Below are positions 10,774 through 20,245 of a stretch of DNA of 64,000 nucleotides, piece by piece. The notes below the pieces were generated by a model that searched no databases, was not told the DNA's origin, and saw only the letters and a program-made list of their open reading frames with translations. A program made the translations under genes and the position numbers. How positions within the stretch are numbered: position 1 is the first letter of the stretch; each line of letters opens with the position of its first letter. The stretch comes from Parahoeflea alexandrii (GTDB taxonomy: Bacteria; Pseudomonadota; Alphaproteobacteria; Rhizobiales; Rhizobiaceae): the NCBI RefSeq assembly GCF_024105735.1, contig NZ_JAAAML010000002.1, forward strand, positions 62,001-126,000, read 5' to 3'.

Positions 10774-12015
10774 ATGAGACCTATCCGTACACTGCGCTTC
10801 CTGCCCGTCCTGCTCCTCGGCCTGTCCGGGTGCCAGGACGCGCTTGATTCTGTCGCCAACAAGGTTGAACACCCGCTGCCCGCCAAGCTCGTCAACAAGA
10901 TGAAGGCGAACGACATGAGCACGCGGTCGCCGATCATGATGCGGATCTTCAAGGAAGAAGGTGTTCTCGAGGTCTGGAAACAGAAGGGCAATGGCCGCTA
11001 CGACATCATTGCCTCCTATGAGATCTGCAAATGGTCGGGCAAGCTGGGACCGAAATTCAAGGAAGGCGACCGCCAGGCGCCCGAAGGCTACTACCGGATC
11101 TATCCGTACCAGATGAACCCGAATTCGAGCTATTATCTCTCGTTCAACATGGGGTTCCCGAACAGCTACGACCGCTCCCACAACCGAACCGGCTCCAACC
11201 TGATGGTGCATGGTGCCTGCTCTTCGGCCGGCTGCTACTCGATGACCGACGAGCAGGTTCTCGAGATTTACGGTTTTGCCCGCGATGCCTTCAAGGGCGG
11301 GCAGGAATACTTCATCGTCGAAGCCCTGCCATTCCGTATGACAGCGGAAAACATGGCGCGCCACCGCGACAATGAGCACTTCGAGTTCTGGAAGATGCTC
11401 AAGACCGGCTACGACAACTTCGAACTGACCAGGCGCCCACCCAAGGTCGATGTCTGTGAACGCAGATATGTGTTCAACCAGGTCCCGCAGGTCGAGAATG
11501 CCAGCTTCCAGGCGAACGCCGCCTGTCCGCCGGCAAGCATGCCGGCCACCCTGGCATCGGCTTACTACGCCTATCAGAAGACCTGGAACCAGGACTTCAT
11601 CAAGGCCGTCGCCAAGTTCGACCGTGAGGAAGCCACTCAGATAGCCGCCAACGAGGCTCGTGCCGAGGCCGAAGCACGGCGCGCAGAACGCGAGGCCGAA
11701 AAGGCCGCACGCCTGGCCTCCACCGGCGGTCCGGCTCCCGCCGTTCCGGTTCTCGGCCTGTTTTCGACCGGCAATCCGCTCAAGGCGCTCGTGCCTGGTT
11801 CGGAACCCGCTGCTGCGAACGCCAATGCACAACAGGCGGCTGCGCAGGCTGCCCAGACTGAAGCCGGTGCCGGCCAGGTCACGCCGACCGCCGCAAACGC
11901 TGATGTCCCGGTGCCCACGCCGAATCCCGAGGTCGCTCCACAGGTCGCAAATGCAGGGTCTGCTCCGGCAGCCCAGTCCGACAAGCCGTTCTGGAAAATC
12001 TGGAGCAGCAATTGA
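10774..12015 (+). CDS. L,D-transpeptidase (YkuD/YafK type) lipoprotein
   Basis: A 413 aa envelope enzyme predicted to act on peptidoglycan peptides or outer-membrane protein linkage. The start at 10774 gives a lipoprotein signal peptide with lipobox LSGC (Cys20). The catalytic signature HGACSSAGCYSM supplies His146 and the nucleophile Cys154, as in YafK-like proteins. The catalytic domain occupies about residues 40-200. After about residue 300 there is an Ala/Glu/Arg-rich helical segment and then a long Ala/Gln/Pro-rich low-complexity tail, probably spanning the periplasm. The last codons overlap the tusA start. Confidence 0.85.
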   Translation: MRPIRTLRFLPVLLLGLSGCQDALDSVANKVEHPLPAKLVNKMKANDMSTRSPIMMRIFKEEGVLEVWKQKGNGRYDIIASYEICKWSGKLGPKFKEGDRQAPEGYYRIYPYQMNPNSSYYLSFNMGFPNSYDRSHNRTGSNLMVHGACSSAGCYSMTDEQVLEIYGFARDAFKGGQEYFIVEALPFRMTAENMARHRDNEHFEFWKMLKTGYDNFELTRRPPKVDVCERRYVFNQVPQVENASFQANAACPPASMPATLASAYYAYQKTWNQDFIKAVAKFDREEATQIAANEARAEAEARRAEREAEKAARLASTGGPAPAVPVLGLFSTGNPLKALVPGSEPAAANANAQQAAAQAAQTEAGAGQVTPTAANADVPVPTPNPEVAPQVANAGSAPAAQSDKPFWKIWSSN

Positions 12016-12263
12016 GCGGTGGCGACCATCTGGAGTTGGACCTTCGCGGACTGAAATGCCCGCTGCCCGTGCTCAAGACCCGCAGGCAGATGCGTGATCT
12101 GGCTTCCGGCGCCCGCATCCGGGTCGAAACCACGGACCCGCTGGCAGTGATCGACATCCCGCATTACTGCCGCGAGGACGGCCACCGGCTGCTCGACAGC
12201 GCCTCCGTCGATGGCGGCCACGTCTTTATCATCGAAAAGGGTGGACCTTCGCCGGCACAGTGA
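12012..12263 (+). CDS. tusA: TusA/SirA family sulfur-carrier protein
   Basis: An 83 aa TusA-fold protein. The active Cys16 sits in the family motif LKCPLPVLKTR (Cys-Pro-x-Pro), which carries persulfide sulfur in tRNA thiolation and other sulfur-transfer routes. The start is TTG at 12012, overlapping the L,D-transpeptidase stop (TTGA), so translation is probably coupled. No other sulfur-relay genes are adjacent; the pairing with a cell-wall enzyme is not explained. Confidence 0.85.
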   Translation: MSGGDHLELDLRGLKCPLPVLKTRRQMRDLASGARIRVETTDPLAVIDIPHYCREDGHRLLDSASVDGGHVFIIEKGGPSPAQ

Positions 12264-12278
12264 TTGCCGGAACCGGCG

Positions 12279-13427
12279 TCAGCGCCGCGACGGCATGCCA
12301 GGAATGGCCAGCGGATTGTCCGTCAGCGCGTCGCGGTCCGCCCTGCCAATGCCGGGTTCGTTGGCAAAGCCCGCAAACAGTTCTTCGACAAACCCCTTCG
12401 GCATGTCCCGGGTGATCACCACCAGCCTGGTTTCCTGCGCAGCTCCCTGCGGCCAGGCGGACAGACGCACCGGCTCCGACATCAGGCTTTGCACCGCGTG
12501 CAGCACCAGCGGTCGCGACGGGTCGTCCGAGAGCTTGACGATACCCTTCATGCGCAGAAGCTTCGGTCCGTGGGCCGAACGCAGCAGATCGATGAACAGT
12601 GCCAGGGCCTCCGGGGCGATTGGCCGCTCAAATACCATCGAATCCGCCCGGATATCCCGGTCGTGCCGGTTCACGTCATGCGTATGCCCGTGATGATGGC
12701 CGCTATGGTCATGGCCGTGAGCATGACCGTCCTGGTCTGAGCTTAGCCACCGCGCCACATCGAGGCTGCGTTCGGTGGGATCGTAGGCGCCGGCATCAAA
12801 CAGATCCTGCGCGGCAAGGTCGGGTTGTCCCGCGCTGACCACCCGAGCCATCGGATTGAGCGCGTCGAGCTGCGACCTGAGCTCGTCATGATTTCCAGCC
12901 AGCGCTGTTTTCGACAGCACAATCGTATCCGCCACCGCCACCTGGCGCCGCGCTTCCTCATGCTCGGCGAGCGTCGAAAGACCATTGACGGCATCCACCA
13001 CCGTTACCAGCCCTTCGAGCCGGTAGGACTGGCCAAGTGCCGGATGGCCGATCACCGATTGCATCACAGGCACCGGATCGGCCAGCCCCGTGGTTTCGAT
13101 CACAACCCGGGAAAACGGCCGGATCCGGCCCGTTTGCATCCGGTCCATCAGGTCGGCAAGCGTATCCACCAGCTCGCCGCGCACGGTGCAGCACAGGCAT
13201 CCGTCCGACAGTTCGATAATCCCGTCGCTCGAGCTTTCCACCAGCAGATGGTCGATACCGACATCGCCGAACTCGTTGATGATCAGGGCCGCATCGGACA
13301 ACCAGGGATCACCGATCAACCGGTTGAGCAGGGTCGTCTTGCCGGCTCCGAGAAAGCCGGTCAGGATCGATACGGGCACGCCCTGAGGAGCGCTCCACGC
13401 AGCTGGTGCGGATTTGTCGCCGGTCAT
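12279..13427 (-). CDS. CobW/COG0523 family metal-trafficking GTPase
   Basis: A 382 aa G3E-family GTPase. Walker A is GFLGAGKTTLLN (23-34); the family metal site CLCC lies at 77-80; a Walker B / ETTGLADP segment follows. A histidine-rich stretch (HAHGHDHSGHHHGH) before the C-terminal CobW_C domain suggests zinc, cobalt or nickel binding. It could serve cobalamin synthesis with CobST or zinc allocation; the sequence does not decide. It starts 19 bp after the D,D-carboxypeptidase stop, so the two are likely cotranscribed; YeiR/YciC-type proteins are the alternative name. Confidence 0.85.
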   Translation of the reverse strand: MTGDKSAPAAWSAPQGVPVSILTGFLGAGKTTLLNRLIGDPWLSDAALIINEFGDVGIDHLLVESSSDGIIELSDGCLCCTVRGELVDTLADLMDRMQTGRIRPFSRVVIETTGLADPVPVMQSVIGHPALGQSYRLEGLVTVVDAVNGLSTLAEHEEARRQVAVADTIVLSKTALAGNHDELRSQLDALNPMARVVSAGQPDLAAQDLFDAGAYDPTERSLDVARWLSSDQDGHAHGHDHSGHHHGHTHDVNRHDRDIRADSMVFERPIAPEALALFIDLLRSAHGPKLLRMKGIVKLSDDPSRPLVLHAVQSLMSEPVRLSAWPQGAAQETRLVVITRDMPKGFVEELFAGFANEPGIGRADRDALTDNPLAIPGMPSRR

Positions 13428-13446
13428 TGGCACGGGCCCCTCGGGA

Positions 13447-14640
13447 TCAGATTTGAGGCCGTGGAACCGGTATCGGCACGGTTGGCCTGAGCGGCGCCAC
13501 GTCTGCCGGCCTGGCAGGCGCACTGAAGGCTGAGGCGGCAAACGGCTCGGCCTGGCCCGCCAGTGTGCGGCCCGGTCGCGGCACCGGAATCGGAACCCGG
13601 GAAAGCGCAACCTCGACCCCGGCGCGCGGCAGCCCGGCGGGTGCCTGCACCAGCCGCGCCTCCCGCTCCATCGGGATCAGATAGGGCGAATTGAGCACCA
13701 TCTTGCCTTCGACATCCCGGCCTTCGTAGCGCGCGGCTCTTGCTTCCGCAGTGCAGATGCTGCCGGAGATATCGGCCACACGGTCCCGGCCTTCGCCATA
13801 GGGGGGCAGGTTTGCAAGGGTGGAGCTGCCCCAGGCCGTGGTCGTCAGCGCCTTGTGGAGAAGCCGGGCGGATTCCTCGGCCCGCTCTTCCTGCGACGCT
13901 GCGCCAAAGACCACGCTGACCACTGTCTTGCCATTGCGGGTCGCCGACGAGGTCTGGTTGAACCCCGATGCGCAGATGAAGCCGGTTTTCATACCGTCCG
14001 CATCCGGAAACCGGCCAACCAGAAGATTGTAATTGGTGTAGGCCTTGCCGCCATAGGAGAAGCCTTCATAGCCGAAATAATGCGCGTATTCGGGAAACTC
14101 CCGGCGCAGGGCAACCGCCAGAACCGCCATGTCGCGGACGGTCGAGTACTGACCTTCACCAGGCAATCCGTTCGGATTGATGAACCGCGACGATGTCATG
14201 CCAAGCTGACGGGCCGCCACATTCATGTCGCGGACGAAAGCTTCCTCGGTTCCCGAAACCGCTTCGGCGATCGCAACGGCAACGTCGTTGGCGGATTTGA
14301 CCATGAGGTACTTGAGCGCGGAATCCATCGTGAACCGCTCTCCCGGCTTGAAATACATCTTGCTCGCCGGTTCCTTGGCAGCAGTCACCGACATCGTCAC
14401 CGGCGTTTCCATCGTCAGCTGACCGGATCTGACCGCCTTGAACACCACATAAATCGTCATCAGCTTGGTCAGCGAAGCCGGATACCAGCGCTGGAAGGCC
14501 TGGTCATGCTCGATCACCCGCCCGGACGCCACGTCGACTGCAATTTTCGGGTTGGCGAGTGCGTCACCGGAAGAAACAACGGCAACGGAAAGCACCGCCA
14601 AGACTGCGGTCAACCGGCGCGACTGTGACAATAGGCTCAT
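13447..14640 (-). CDS. D-alanyl-D-alanine carboxypeptidase (penicillin-binding protein, S11)
   Basis: A 397 aa low-molecular-weight PBP that trims the terminal D-Ala of muropeptides. The chosen ATG at 14640 gives a signal peptide ending near SGDALA. Catalytic motifs: SLTK (Ser56-Lys59), SAN in VKSANDVA, and KTG in GMKTGFICASG. The C-terminal 90 residues contain Pro-rich repeats (PIPVPRP twice) and no obvious PBP5-type amphipathic anchor. It is an S11 family enzyme like DacA/DacF; which paralogue cannot be told. Confidence 0.9.
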   Translation of the reverse strand: MSLLSQSRRLTAVLAVLSVAVVSSGDALANPKIAVDVASGRVIEHDQAFQRWYPASLTKLMTIYVVFKAVRSGQLTMETPVTMSVTAAKEPASKMYFKPGERFTMDSALKYLMVKSANDVAVAIAEAVSGTEEAFVRDMNVAARQLGMTSSRFINPNGLPGEGQYSTVRDMAVLAVALRREFPEYAHYFGYEGFSYGGKAYTNYNLLVGRFPDADGMKTGFICASGFNQTSSATRNGKTVVSVVFGAASQEERAEESARLLHKALTTTAWGSSTLANLPPYGEGRDRVADISGSICTAEARAARYEGRDVEGKMVLNSPYLIPMEREARLVQAPAGLPRAGVEVALSRVPIPVPRPGRTLAGQAEPFAASAFSAPARPADVAPLRPTVPIPVPRPQI

Positions 14641-14841
14641 TCCGGGGTTCCGATTTTGCAGTGTTTCAATTGGCTTCTCGATGCAAGTCTTCAAGTCAAC
14701 GAAGCTTCTGCGACTGCTCGCGCAGCGCTTTTCACTCGTCATGATCTCCTACTTAGCCTATATGGCAGACAGATGGCAAAAGGCGACGACAGGTTTTCCC
14801 CTTTGCCCGACATCATGATCACGAAGCTATAGAGGTGAGAA

Positions 14842-16008
14842 ATGCAGTTGGTCGACGAGGTTGTTTCAATGAAAGACGAAGTCGCCACATGGCGCCGGAC
14901 GCTCCATGCCGATCCGGAACTCCTTTTCGACGTGCACAACACGGCCGCTTTCGTGGCCGACAAGCTCCGCTCGTTCGGCTGTGACGAGGTCGTCACCGGC
15001 ATCGGCCAGACCGGCGTTGTCGGCATCATCCACGGCCGCCCCGGTGGCAATGGCCCGGCCATCGGTCTGCGCGCCGATATGGACGCGCTACCCATCAAAG
15101 AAATCACCGGCCTGCCCTGGGCGTCCCGCACGCCTGGAAAGATGCATGCCTGCGGTCATGATGGTCACACCGCGATGCTGCTGGGCGCTGCCCGGCACCT
15201 TGCCGCAACCCGCAATTTCACCGGCTCCGTGGCCGTGATTTTCCAGCCTGCCGAAGAAGGCGGTGGCGGTGGCCGCGAGATGGTCAACGACGGCATGATG
15301 GAGCGCTTCGGCATCACCAAGGTCTTCGGCATGCACAACCTGCCGGGCCTTCCCGTCGGCCAGTTCGCCATCCGCAAGGGGCCCATCATGGCGGCAACCG
15401 ACATCTTCGACGTCACCATCAAGGGTCGCGGCGGTCATGCCGCGATGCCGCATCAGACCATCGATCCGATTGTTGCCGCATCGGCCATTGTCTCCTCGCT
15501 GCAGTCGATCGCCTCGCGCAACGCCAACCCGCTGGAATCACTGGTCGTCTCGGTGACCAAGTTCATCGGCGGCTCGGCCTACAACATCATTCCGGAAACC
15601 GTTGAACTGGCCGGCACTGTGCGCACCCTTTCACCGGAAATGCGCGACCTGGCCGAAACCCGTATAAGCGAGATCGTCCGTGGCGTCGCCGCGGCCCACG
15701 GCTGCGAAGGCTCGGTGAACTACATCCGCAACTACCCGGTCACCTTCAACCATTCCGACGAGACCGACTTTGCCGCCGATATCGCCGAGAGCATTGCCGG
15801 CGACGGAATGGTCGAACGCGAGCAGCCGCCGACCATGGGCGGCGAGGACTTCTCCTTCATGCTGGAAGCGCGTCCGGGCGCTTTCATCTTCATGGGCAAT
15901 GGCGACACCGCGGGCCTGCATCACCCGGCCTATGACTTCAACGACGACGCCATCCCGGTCGGCGTGTCCTACTGGGTCCGGCTCGCAGAAAAGGCGCTTG
16001 CCGCCTGA
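14842..16008 (+). CDS. M20 family amidohydrolase (hippurate hydrolase-like)
   Basis: A 388 aa metallohydrolase of the M20D / HipO-AbgB-type group that cleaves N-acyl amino acids or related amides. The fold markers are LRADMDALPI, KMHACGHDGHTAMLLG (metal-binding His/Asp), QPAEEGGGGGREM (catalytic and ligand Glu), and the late MGGEDFSF ligand. Start codon supported by GAGGTGAGAA upstream. It stands alone, followed by a strong terminator. The actual substrate cannot be read from sequence. Confidence 0.88.
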   Translation: MQLVDEVVSMKDEVATWRRTLHADPELLFDVHNTAAFVADKLRSFGCDEVVTGIGQTGVVGIIHGRPGGNGPAIGLRADMDALPIKEITGLPWASRTPGKMHACGHDGHTAMLLGAARHLAATRNFTGSVAVIFQPAEEGGGGGREMVNDGMMERFGITKVFGMHNLPGLPVGQFAIRKGPIMAATDIFDVTIKGRGGHAAMPHQTIDPIVAASAIVSSLQSIASRNANPLESLVVSVTKFIGGSAYNIIPETVELAGTVRTLSPEMRDLAETRISEIVRGVAAAHGCEGSVNYIRNYPVTFNHSDETDFAADIAESIAGDGMVEREQPPTMGGEDFSFMLEARPGAFIFMGNGDTAGLHHPAYDFNDDAIPVGVSYWVRLAEKALAA

Positions 16009-16014
16009 GACTGC

Positions 16015-16055
16015 GCCCGGTGGACGGCCGAAAACAGCCGCCCGCCGGGCCTTTT
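16015..16055 (+). terminator. intrinsic terminator after the M20 amidohydrolase
   Basis: A 14-bp stem with one mismatch and one G-T pair (16015-16028 with 16037-16050), loop CGAAAACA, followed by CTTTT. It ends the amidohydrolase transcript before the tRNA gene. Confidence 0.75.
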
Positions 16056-16125
16056 AAAACCTCACGCCGGCGCCAGCATCCGTTGTTGATGTCGGGCCGC
16101 TGTTTCTGTATGCAGTTTACCGCGT

Positions 16126-16201
16126 GGTCCCGTAGCTCAGGGGATAGAGCACAGGATTCCTAATCCTGGGGTCGAAGGTTCGAATCCTTCCGGGATCACC
16201 A
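16126..16201 (+). tRNA. tRNA-Arg (anticodon CCT)
   Basis: A 76-nt cloverleaf: acceptor arms GGTCCCG and CGGGATC (one G-T pair), D arm beginning at TAGCTCAG, anticodon stem CAGGA/TCCTG around the loop TTCCTAA with anticodon CCT at 16159-16161, T loop GGTTCGAATCC, and an encoded CCA end. It reads AGG arginine codons. I saw no integrase gene or repeated 3' end beside it, so there is no sign it serves as an attachment site here. Confidence 0.96.
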
Positions 16202-16441
16202 TTTTCATCTCGTTTTCGTCGGCAACAAGCCCCTCTCCACAATCCCCTTGGACATCAAGGCGGGTTGCGCGTTGCGAACGCCTGCGCTCGCCAACCAGAT
16301 TCGCAAGCCAGATTCGCAAGCTTGACCATCGCCATTGTACGGAGCTCCCCTACTTCATTCATCGTGGTTGGAAGAAAGGGACTTCGGATTCATGCAAACA
16401 GGCTGGGTATCTTCCCTTGGGTCAACCGGAACCTCTCGCGC

Positions 16442-17803
16442 GTGAGTGACGGGCGAGGAGGTCGAGGTCGGCCATCCCCGGTGCCGTCGCATCGTCTGGC
16501 CCGCCTTGCCGGGCTCGGCGCGCTGACCGCCGGTATCGCAACCCGGACCATGCTCGAAGGCGCGCGAAGGCTTAGCCGCGGCGAACTCCCCAAACCGTCG
16601 GATCTCCTGCTCACACCCGGCAATATCCTGCGCGTCTCCGATGAGCTCTCGCGGATGCGGGGAGCAGCGCTGAAACTCGGGCAGTTGCTCTCCATGGATG
16701 CCGGTGATTTCCTGCCAGGCGAACTTGCCGGGTTGCTGGAGCGGTTGCGTGCGGATGCGGATTTCATGCCGCCCCGGCAACTCAACTCTGTTCTCGTCAC
16801 CAATTGGGGACCGGACTGGAGAAAAAGGTTCTCACGTTTCGAAACACGGCCCCTGGCTGCTGCGTCCATTGGTCAGGTACACCGGGCCACAACCCTTGAT
16901 GGCCGTGATCTGGCCATCAAGGTACAGTATCCCGGCGTCGCGAAAAGCATCGACAGCGATATCGCCAACGTCATCTCCCTGTTCCGGCTGAGCGGGTTCG
17001 CACCACCCGCCCCGGTGCTTGCAAGACTGGGCGCAGAAGCCCGCAAACAATTGCACGAAGAGGCGGATTATCTCCGCGAGGCTGACAACATCCGGCGCTA
17101 CACTGAACAGCTAGGCGGCATCGAGGGGTTCATCGTTCCTGTCGTACAGGAAGATCTGAGCACCGACAGGGTTCTGACCATGTCATTCGTTCCCGGCCTG
17201 CCGATTGATGTCGCCACCGGGCAGAGCCAGGAGGTCCGCAACAGCATCCTCACAAGATTGGCCCGCCTCGCTCTTGATGAACTGTTTGCCTTCGGCTTCG
17301 TGCAGACCGATCCGAATTTCGCAAACTACAGTTACGACCCGGACAGCAGGACCATCGGTCTGCTCGATTTTGGCGCGGCGAAGGAGGTTTCGCCCGACAT
17401 GGCAGACCTTCTCAGACAACTGCTCGCTGCCGGACTGGAAGAAAATCACGAAAGGCTCAGCGAACTGTCGGTCAGGCTGGGGCTTTACAGCGAACAGACC
17501 AGCCTCCGGCACCGGGAGCTCATTGACCAGACCATCAGGCTGGTCTTCGAGGCAGTCCTGGCCAGCCCGTCCTTTGACTTCGCAAACGACCAACTGCTGC
17601 ACCGTCTTCGCGCCATGGGAACGGAGCTCGCTCTCGATCCGGGTTTTGACCAGATCCCGCCGATCGACGTGCTTTATCTGCAACGCAAGGCAGCCGGGCT
17701 CTACCTGCTGGGACGGCGATTGCGGGCGCAACTGCCGCTGCGCGATATCCTTGAGGAATATGTTCACGAACCCGTGCCGGAGCGCAGCGTTCGAAAGGAC
17801 TGA
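16442..17803 (+). CDS. ABC1/ADCK/UbiB-family atypical kinase
   Basis: A 453 aa ABC1-family protein. The family's KxGQ motif is KLGQ (78-81), the Ala-rich nucleotide loop is AAASIGQVH, the invariant Lys is in AIKVQYPG, the catalytic-loop equivalent is QTDPNFANY and the metal Asp is in LLDFGAAKE. Members support ubiquinone synthesis or lipid homeostasis. Unlike UbiB it lacks C-terminal membrane spans, so it is nearer to the ADCK3/Coq8-like soluble branch. I chose GTG at 16442 because VSDGRGGRGRPSPVPSHR matches the family's usual N-terminus; longer starts are in unlikely sequence. Confidence 0.82.
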   Translation: MSDGRGGRGRPSPVPSHRLARLAGLGALTAGIATRTMLEGARRLSRGELPKPSDLLLTPGNILRVSDELSRMRGAALKLGQLLSMDAGDFLPGELAGLLERLRADADFMPPRQLNSVLVTNWGPDWRKRFSRFETRPLAAASIGQVHRATTLDGRDLAIKVQYPGVAKSIDSDIANVISLFRLSGFAPPAPVLARLGAEARKQLHEEADYLREADNIRRYTEQLGGIEGFIVPVVQEDLSTDRVLTMSFVPGLPIDVATGQSQEVRNSILTRLARLALDELFAFGFVQTDPNFANYSYDPDSRTIGLLDFGAAKEVSPDMADLLRQLLAAGLEENHERLSELSVRLGLYSEQTSLRHRELIDQTIRLVFEAVLASPSFDFANDQLLHRLRAMGTELALDPGFDQIPPIDVLYLQRKAAGLYLLGRRLRAQLPLRDILEEYVHEPVPERSVRKD

Positions 17804-17925
17804 CAGCACGTCGCCGCGGTTCGGTTACCAGCTTCTCCACGGCCGCCACCCCCTTTGCCGCCATCCGTTTGCCGCCACACCGGGACATGAAGCAATTGCC
17901 GAGCGTGGAACGGGATGGAACGCCC

Positions 17926-19146
17926 TCACGCCGGCACTGCATCTCCGCGTCTCGACCGCGATTTCACAAGAAGCAGCGTCATGATCGCGATGTTGAGGAA
18001 GTTCCAGGCAATCCCGTTGAGGAACGCGGCCTGGTAGGATCCGGTGAGATCGTAGATCCAGCCCGACATCCAGCCACCGAGCGCCATGCCGACAATGGTC
18101 GCCATGATGACGAAACCCACCCTCGCCCCGGCCTCTCTCGCAGGCAGAGACTCCCGCACGATCAGCGCGTAGCTCGGCACGATCCCGCCCTGCGACAGGC
18201 CGAAGATCAGGCTGACGACATAGAGCGGCACAAGGGCGTCGAATGGCAGGTACAAGAACAGCGCGATGCATTGCAGCGTCGAGCCGATGAGCAGCGTCAT
18301 CACCCCCCCGAGCCGGTCGGCGATCAGGCCTGACACCAGCCGCGAAACCACCCCGCCCATCAGCATCAGCGACAGCATCTCGGCACCCACCGCCGGGCCG
18401 TAGCCGAGATCGGTGCAGTAGGACACGATATGCACCTGCGGCATCGACATCGCGATGCAGCATCCGATACCGGCGATCCCAAGCATCCATTGCAACGCTC
18501 TCGGCGAGAAGCGGACCGAGCGCGCATTGGCAAACGACATCCTGTTGGCGTGCTCTGTCGCCGCTTCCGGAATCCGGGGCCTGAGCAGCAGCGAGATCGG
18601 GATGATCAGCACCACCGGCACAATCGCCAGCACGGTATAGGCGGCACGCCATCCGTAATCGCTCAGAACGCCCGCCAAAAGCAGCGGCCATATCGCCCCT
18701 GACAGGTAATTACCGCTCGCAGCGATCGCCACCGCAATGCCGCGCCTCCGGTAGAACCAGTGCGAGATATCCGCAATCAGCGGACCGAACCCCACCGCGG
18801 TTCCGAAGCCGACAATGAACTGCATGGCCGACAGCATCAGGATCGATTGACTTACCGCGGCGAGACCGAATCCGGCGGCCATGATCACCGCAGATCCGAT
18901 CAGCGCAAGTGTCACCCCGAACCGGTCGACGGCCCGCCCGATCACCAGGTTGCCCAGCGCAAAGCCGATCATGGTCAATGTATAGGGAAGCGAAGCATCC
19001 GCCCGCGCCACACCGAACTCCGCCTGCACCGCCGGCATGATCACGATGATCGACCACATCCCGACATTGCCGAGAACGGCAATCGCCAGGGTGATGCCCA
19101 GCCTTGTCCAGGAGTAGCGGCTGTCGAGAATATCGGTCTCAGTCAT
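17926..19146 (-). CDS. major facilitator superfamily transporter
   Basis: A 406 aa carrier with twelve predicted membrane segments. MFS landmarks include GRAVDRFG in the loop between helices 2 and 3 (motif A form) and the repeat at IADRLGG after helix 8. It resembles the oxalate/formate-monocarboxylate (MCT-like) group in WFYRRRGIAVAIAASG. Substrate unknown. It is transcribed toward the ABC1 gene, and the 122 bp between stops shows no strong terminator. Confidence 0.82.
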   Translation of the reverse strand: MTETDILDSRYSWTRLGITLAIAVLGNVGMWSIIVIMPAVQAEFGVARADASLPYTLTMIGFALGNLVIGRAVDRFGVTLALIGSAVIMAAGFGLAAVSQSILMLSAMQFIVGFGTAVGFGPLIADISHWFYRRRGIAVAIAASGNYLSGAIWPLLLAGVLSDYGWRAAYTVLAIVPVVLIIPISLLLRPRIPEAATEHANRMSFANARSVRFSPRALQWMLGIAGIGCCIAMSMPQVHIVSYCTDLGYGPAVGAEMLSLMLMGGVVSRLVSGLIADRLGGVMTLLIGSTLQCIALFLYLPFDALVPLYVVSLIFGLSQGGIVPSYALIVRESLPAREAGARVGFVIMATIVGMALGGWMSGWIYDLTGSYQAAFLNGIAWNFLNIAIMTLLLVKSRSRRGDAVPA

Positions 19147-19316
19147 GCGGGTACGTTATTGTTGAGACCGGCACTTGTATAGGCGAATTCGCGGGTTGGT
19201 TGCCGCAATGAAGGTTGCTTCCGCCATTAACGACAACGGGAGATTGTCCTTGAATCTCCGTTGCGGCCGCGCAACAAATCAGGCAGCGGCGCAAGCCGGG
19301 GAACAGGAGGAAACCG

Positions 19317-20078
19317 ATGGCCGACAGCAAAACAACCGAACAGACCGCATTGCCGATGTTCTACAATCAGCCCGAAGCCGTCAGCCTCGAGCGGCACAGC
19401 AAGAAGGGCCTGGCGCAGGCCGCGGGTTTCGGCTTTGCCGCAGGTGCTATGGTCATTCCGCTGATGGCGCCTGAAATGCCTGCCGCGATGCGGTCCTATC
19501 CGATCGTGTTTTCTGGTCCCGATTTCATGCCGATGATGATCACCGGCATCAGAGACGGCGAGAACCTGTTCGTCGGAGCCAGGGGCAACTGGGCAGAGCC
19601 GCATTACGTGCCGGCCTATGTCAGGCGCTATCCATTCATTCTCGCCGGCGACGAGACCGCCGACCGCCTTTCGCTTTGTGTCGAAAACGATCCGGAGCGC
19701 TTGGTGACGCTCAACACCAGGACCAGGAAAACCGCCAAGCCCCTGTTCGAGGATGGCGAACAAGCCGAAGCCGTGAAGAATGCCCTGTCCTTCTGCGAGC
19801 AGTATCAGGGCATGTTTATCAAGACCCGGCAGATCATGAAGCTGATCGCGGACAGCGGGCTGCTGGCAGAGCGCACAAGCAAGATCACGCTATCGGAAGG
19901 CGAAACATTCAATCTCACCGGCTTCCACCTGATCGACGAGGCAAGGCTCCAGGCGATGAGCGATGCCGACTTCATCAAGCTCCGCAAGGCCGATGCTCTC
20001 ACGGTGATCTACAGCCATCTGGCGTCCATGAACAGCTGGAATTCGCTCCTGTACCAGGCGAGGCAGCAGGCCGCCTGA
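19317..20078 (+). CDS. SapC family protein
   Basis: A 253 aa protein recalled as the SapC family, from its N-terminal MFYNQPEAVSLERHSKKGL segment, the central YVPAYVRRYPF motif and the LSFCEQYQG region. SapC was named for S-layer secretion in Campylobacter but is common in bacteria without an S-layer; its molecular role is not established. No signal peptide or membrane span. Strong ribosome site (AGGAGG) seven bases before the ATG. Divergent from the MFS gene. Confidence 0.75.
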   Translation: MADSKTTEQTALPMFYNQPEAVSLERHSKKGLAQAAGFGFAAGAMVIPLMAPEMPAAMRSYPIVFSGPDFMPMMITGIRDGENLFVGARGNWAEPHYVPAYVRRYPFILAGDETADRLSLCVENDPERLVTLNTRTRKTAKPLFEDGEQAEAVKNALSFCEQYQGMFIKTRQIMKLIADSGLLAERTSKITLSEGETFNLTGFHLIDEARLQAMSDADFIKLRKADALTVIYSHLASMNSWNSLLYQARQQAA

Positions 20079-20245
20079 AACCATCTTGAGGCTGCTGTGA
20101 CCAGCACTGATCTGCGCGGCTACGAAGATCGCGGCTGATCCTTTGCCGCATTCGGGTGTTTGCCCGCATCGATTGGAAATTGCCACGCCGCTTCCGCTTC
20201 TGTACTGCTTCCTTCAACAATAGACTGTGGATGGAGGAAGCGGAT

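Noticed and set aside
16126-16201. tRNA-Arg as an integration site of a genomic island
   Set aside because: No integrase, no repeated 3' end of the tRNA, and housekeeping genes on both sides.
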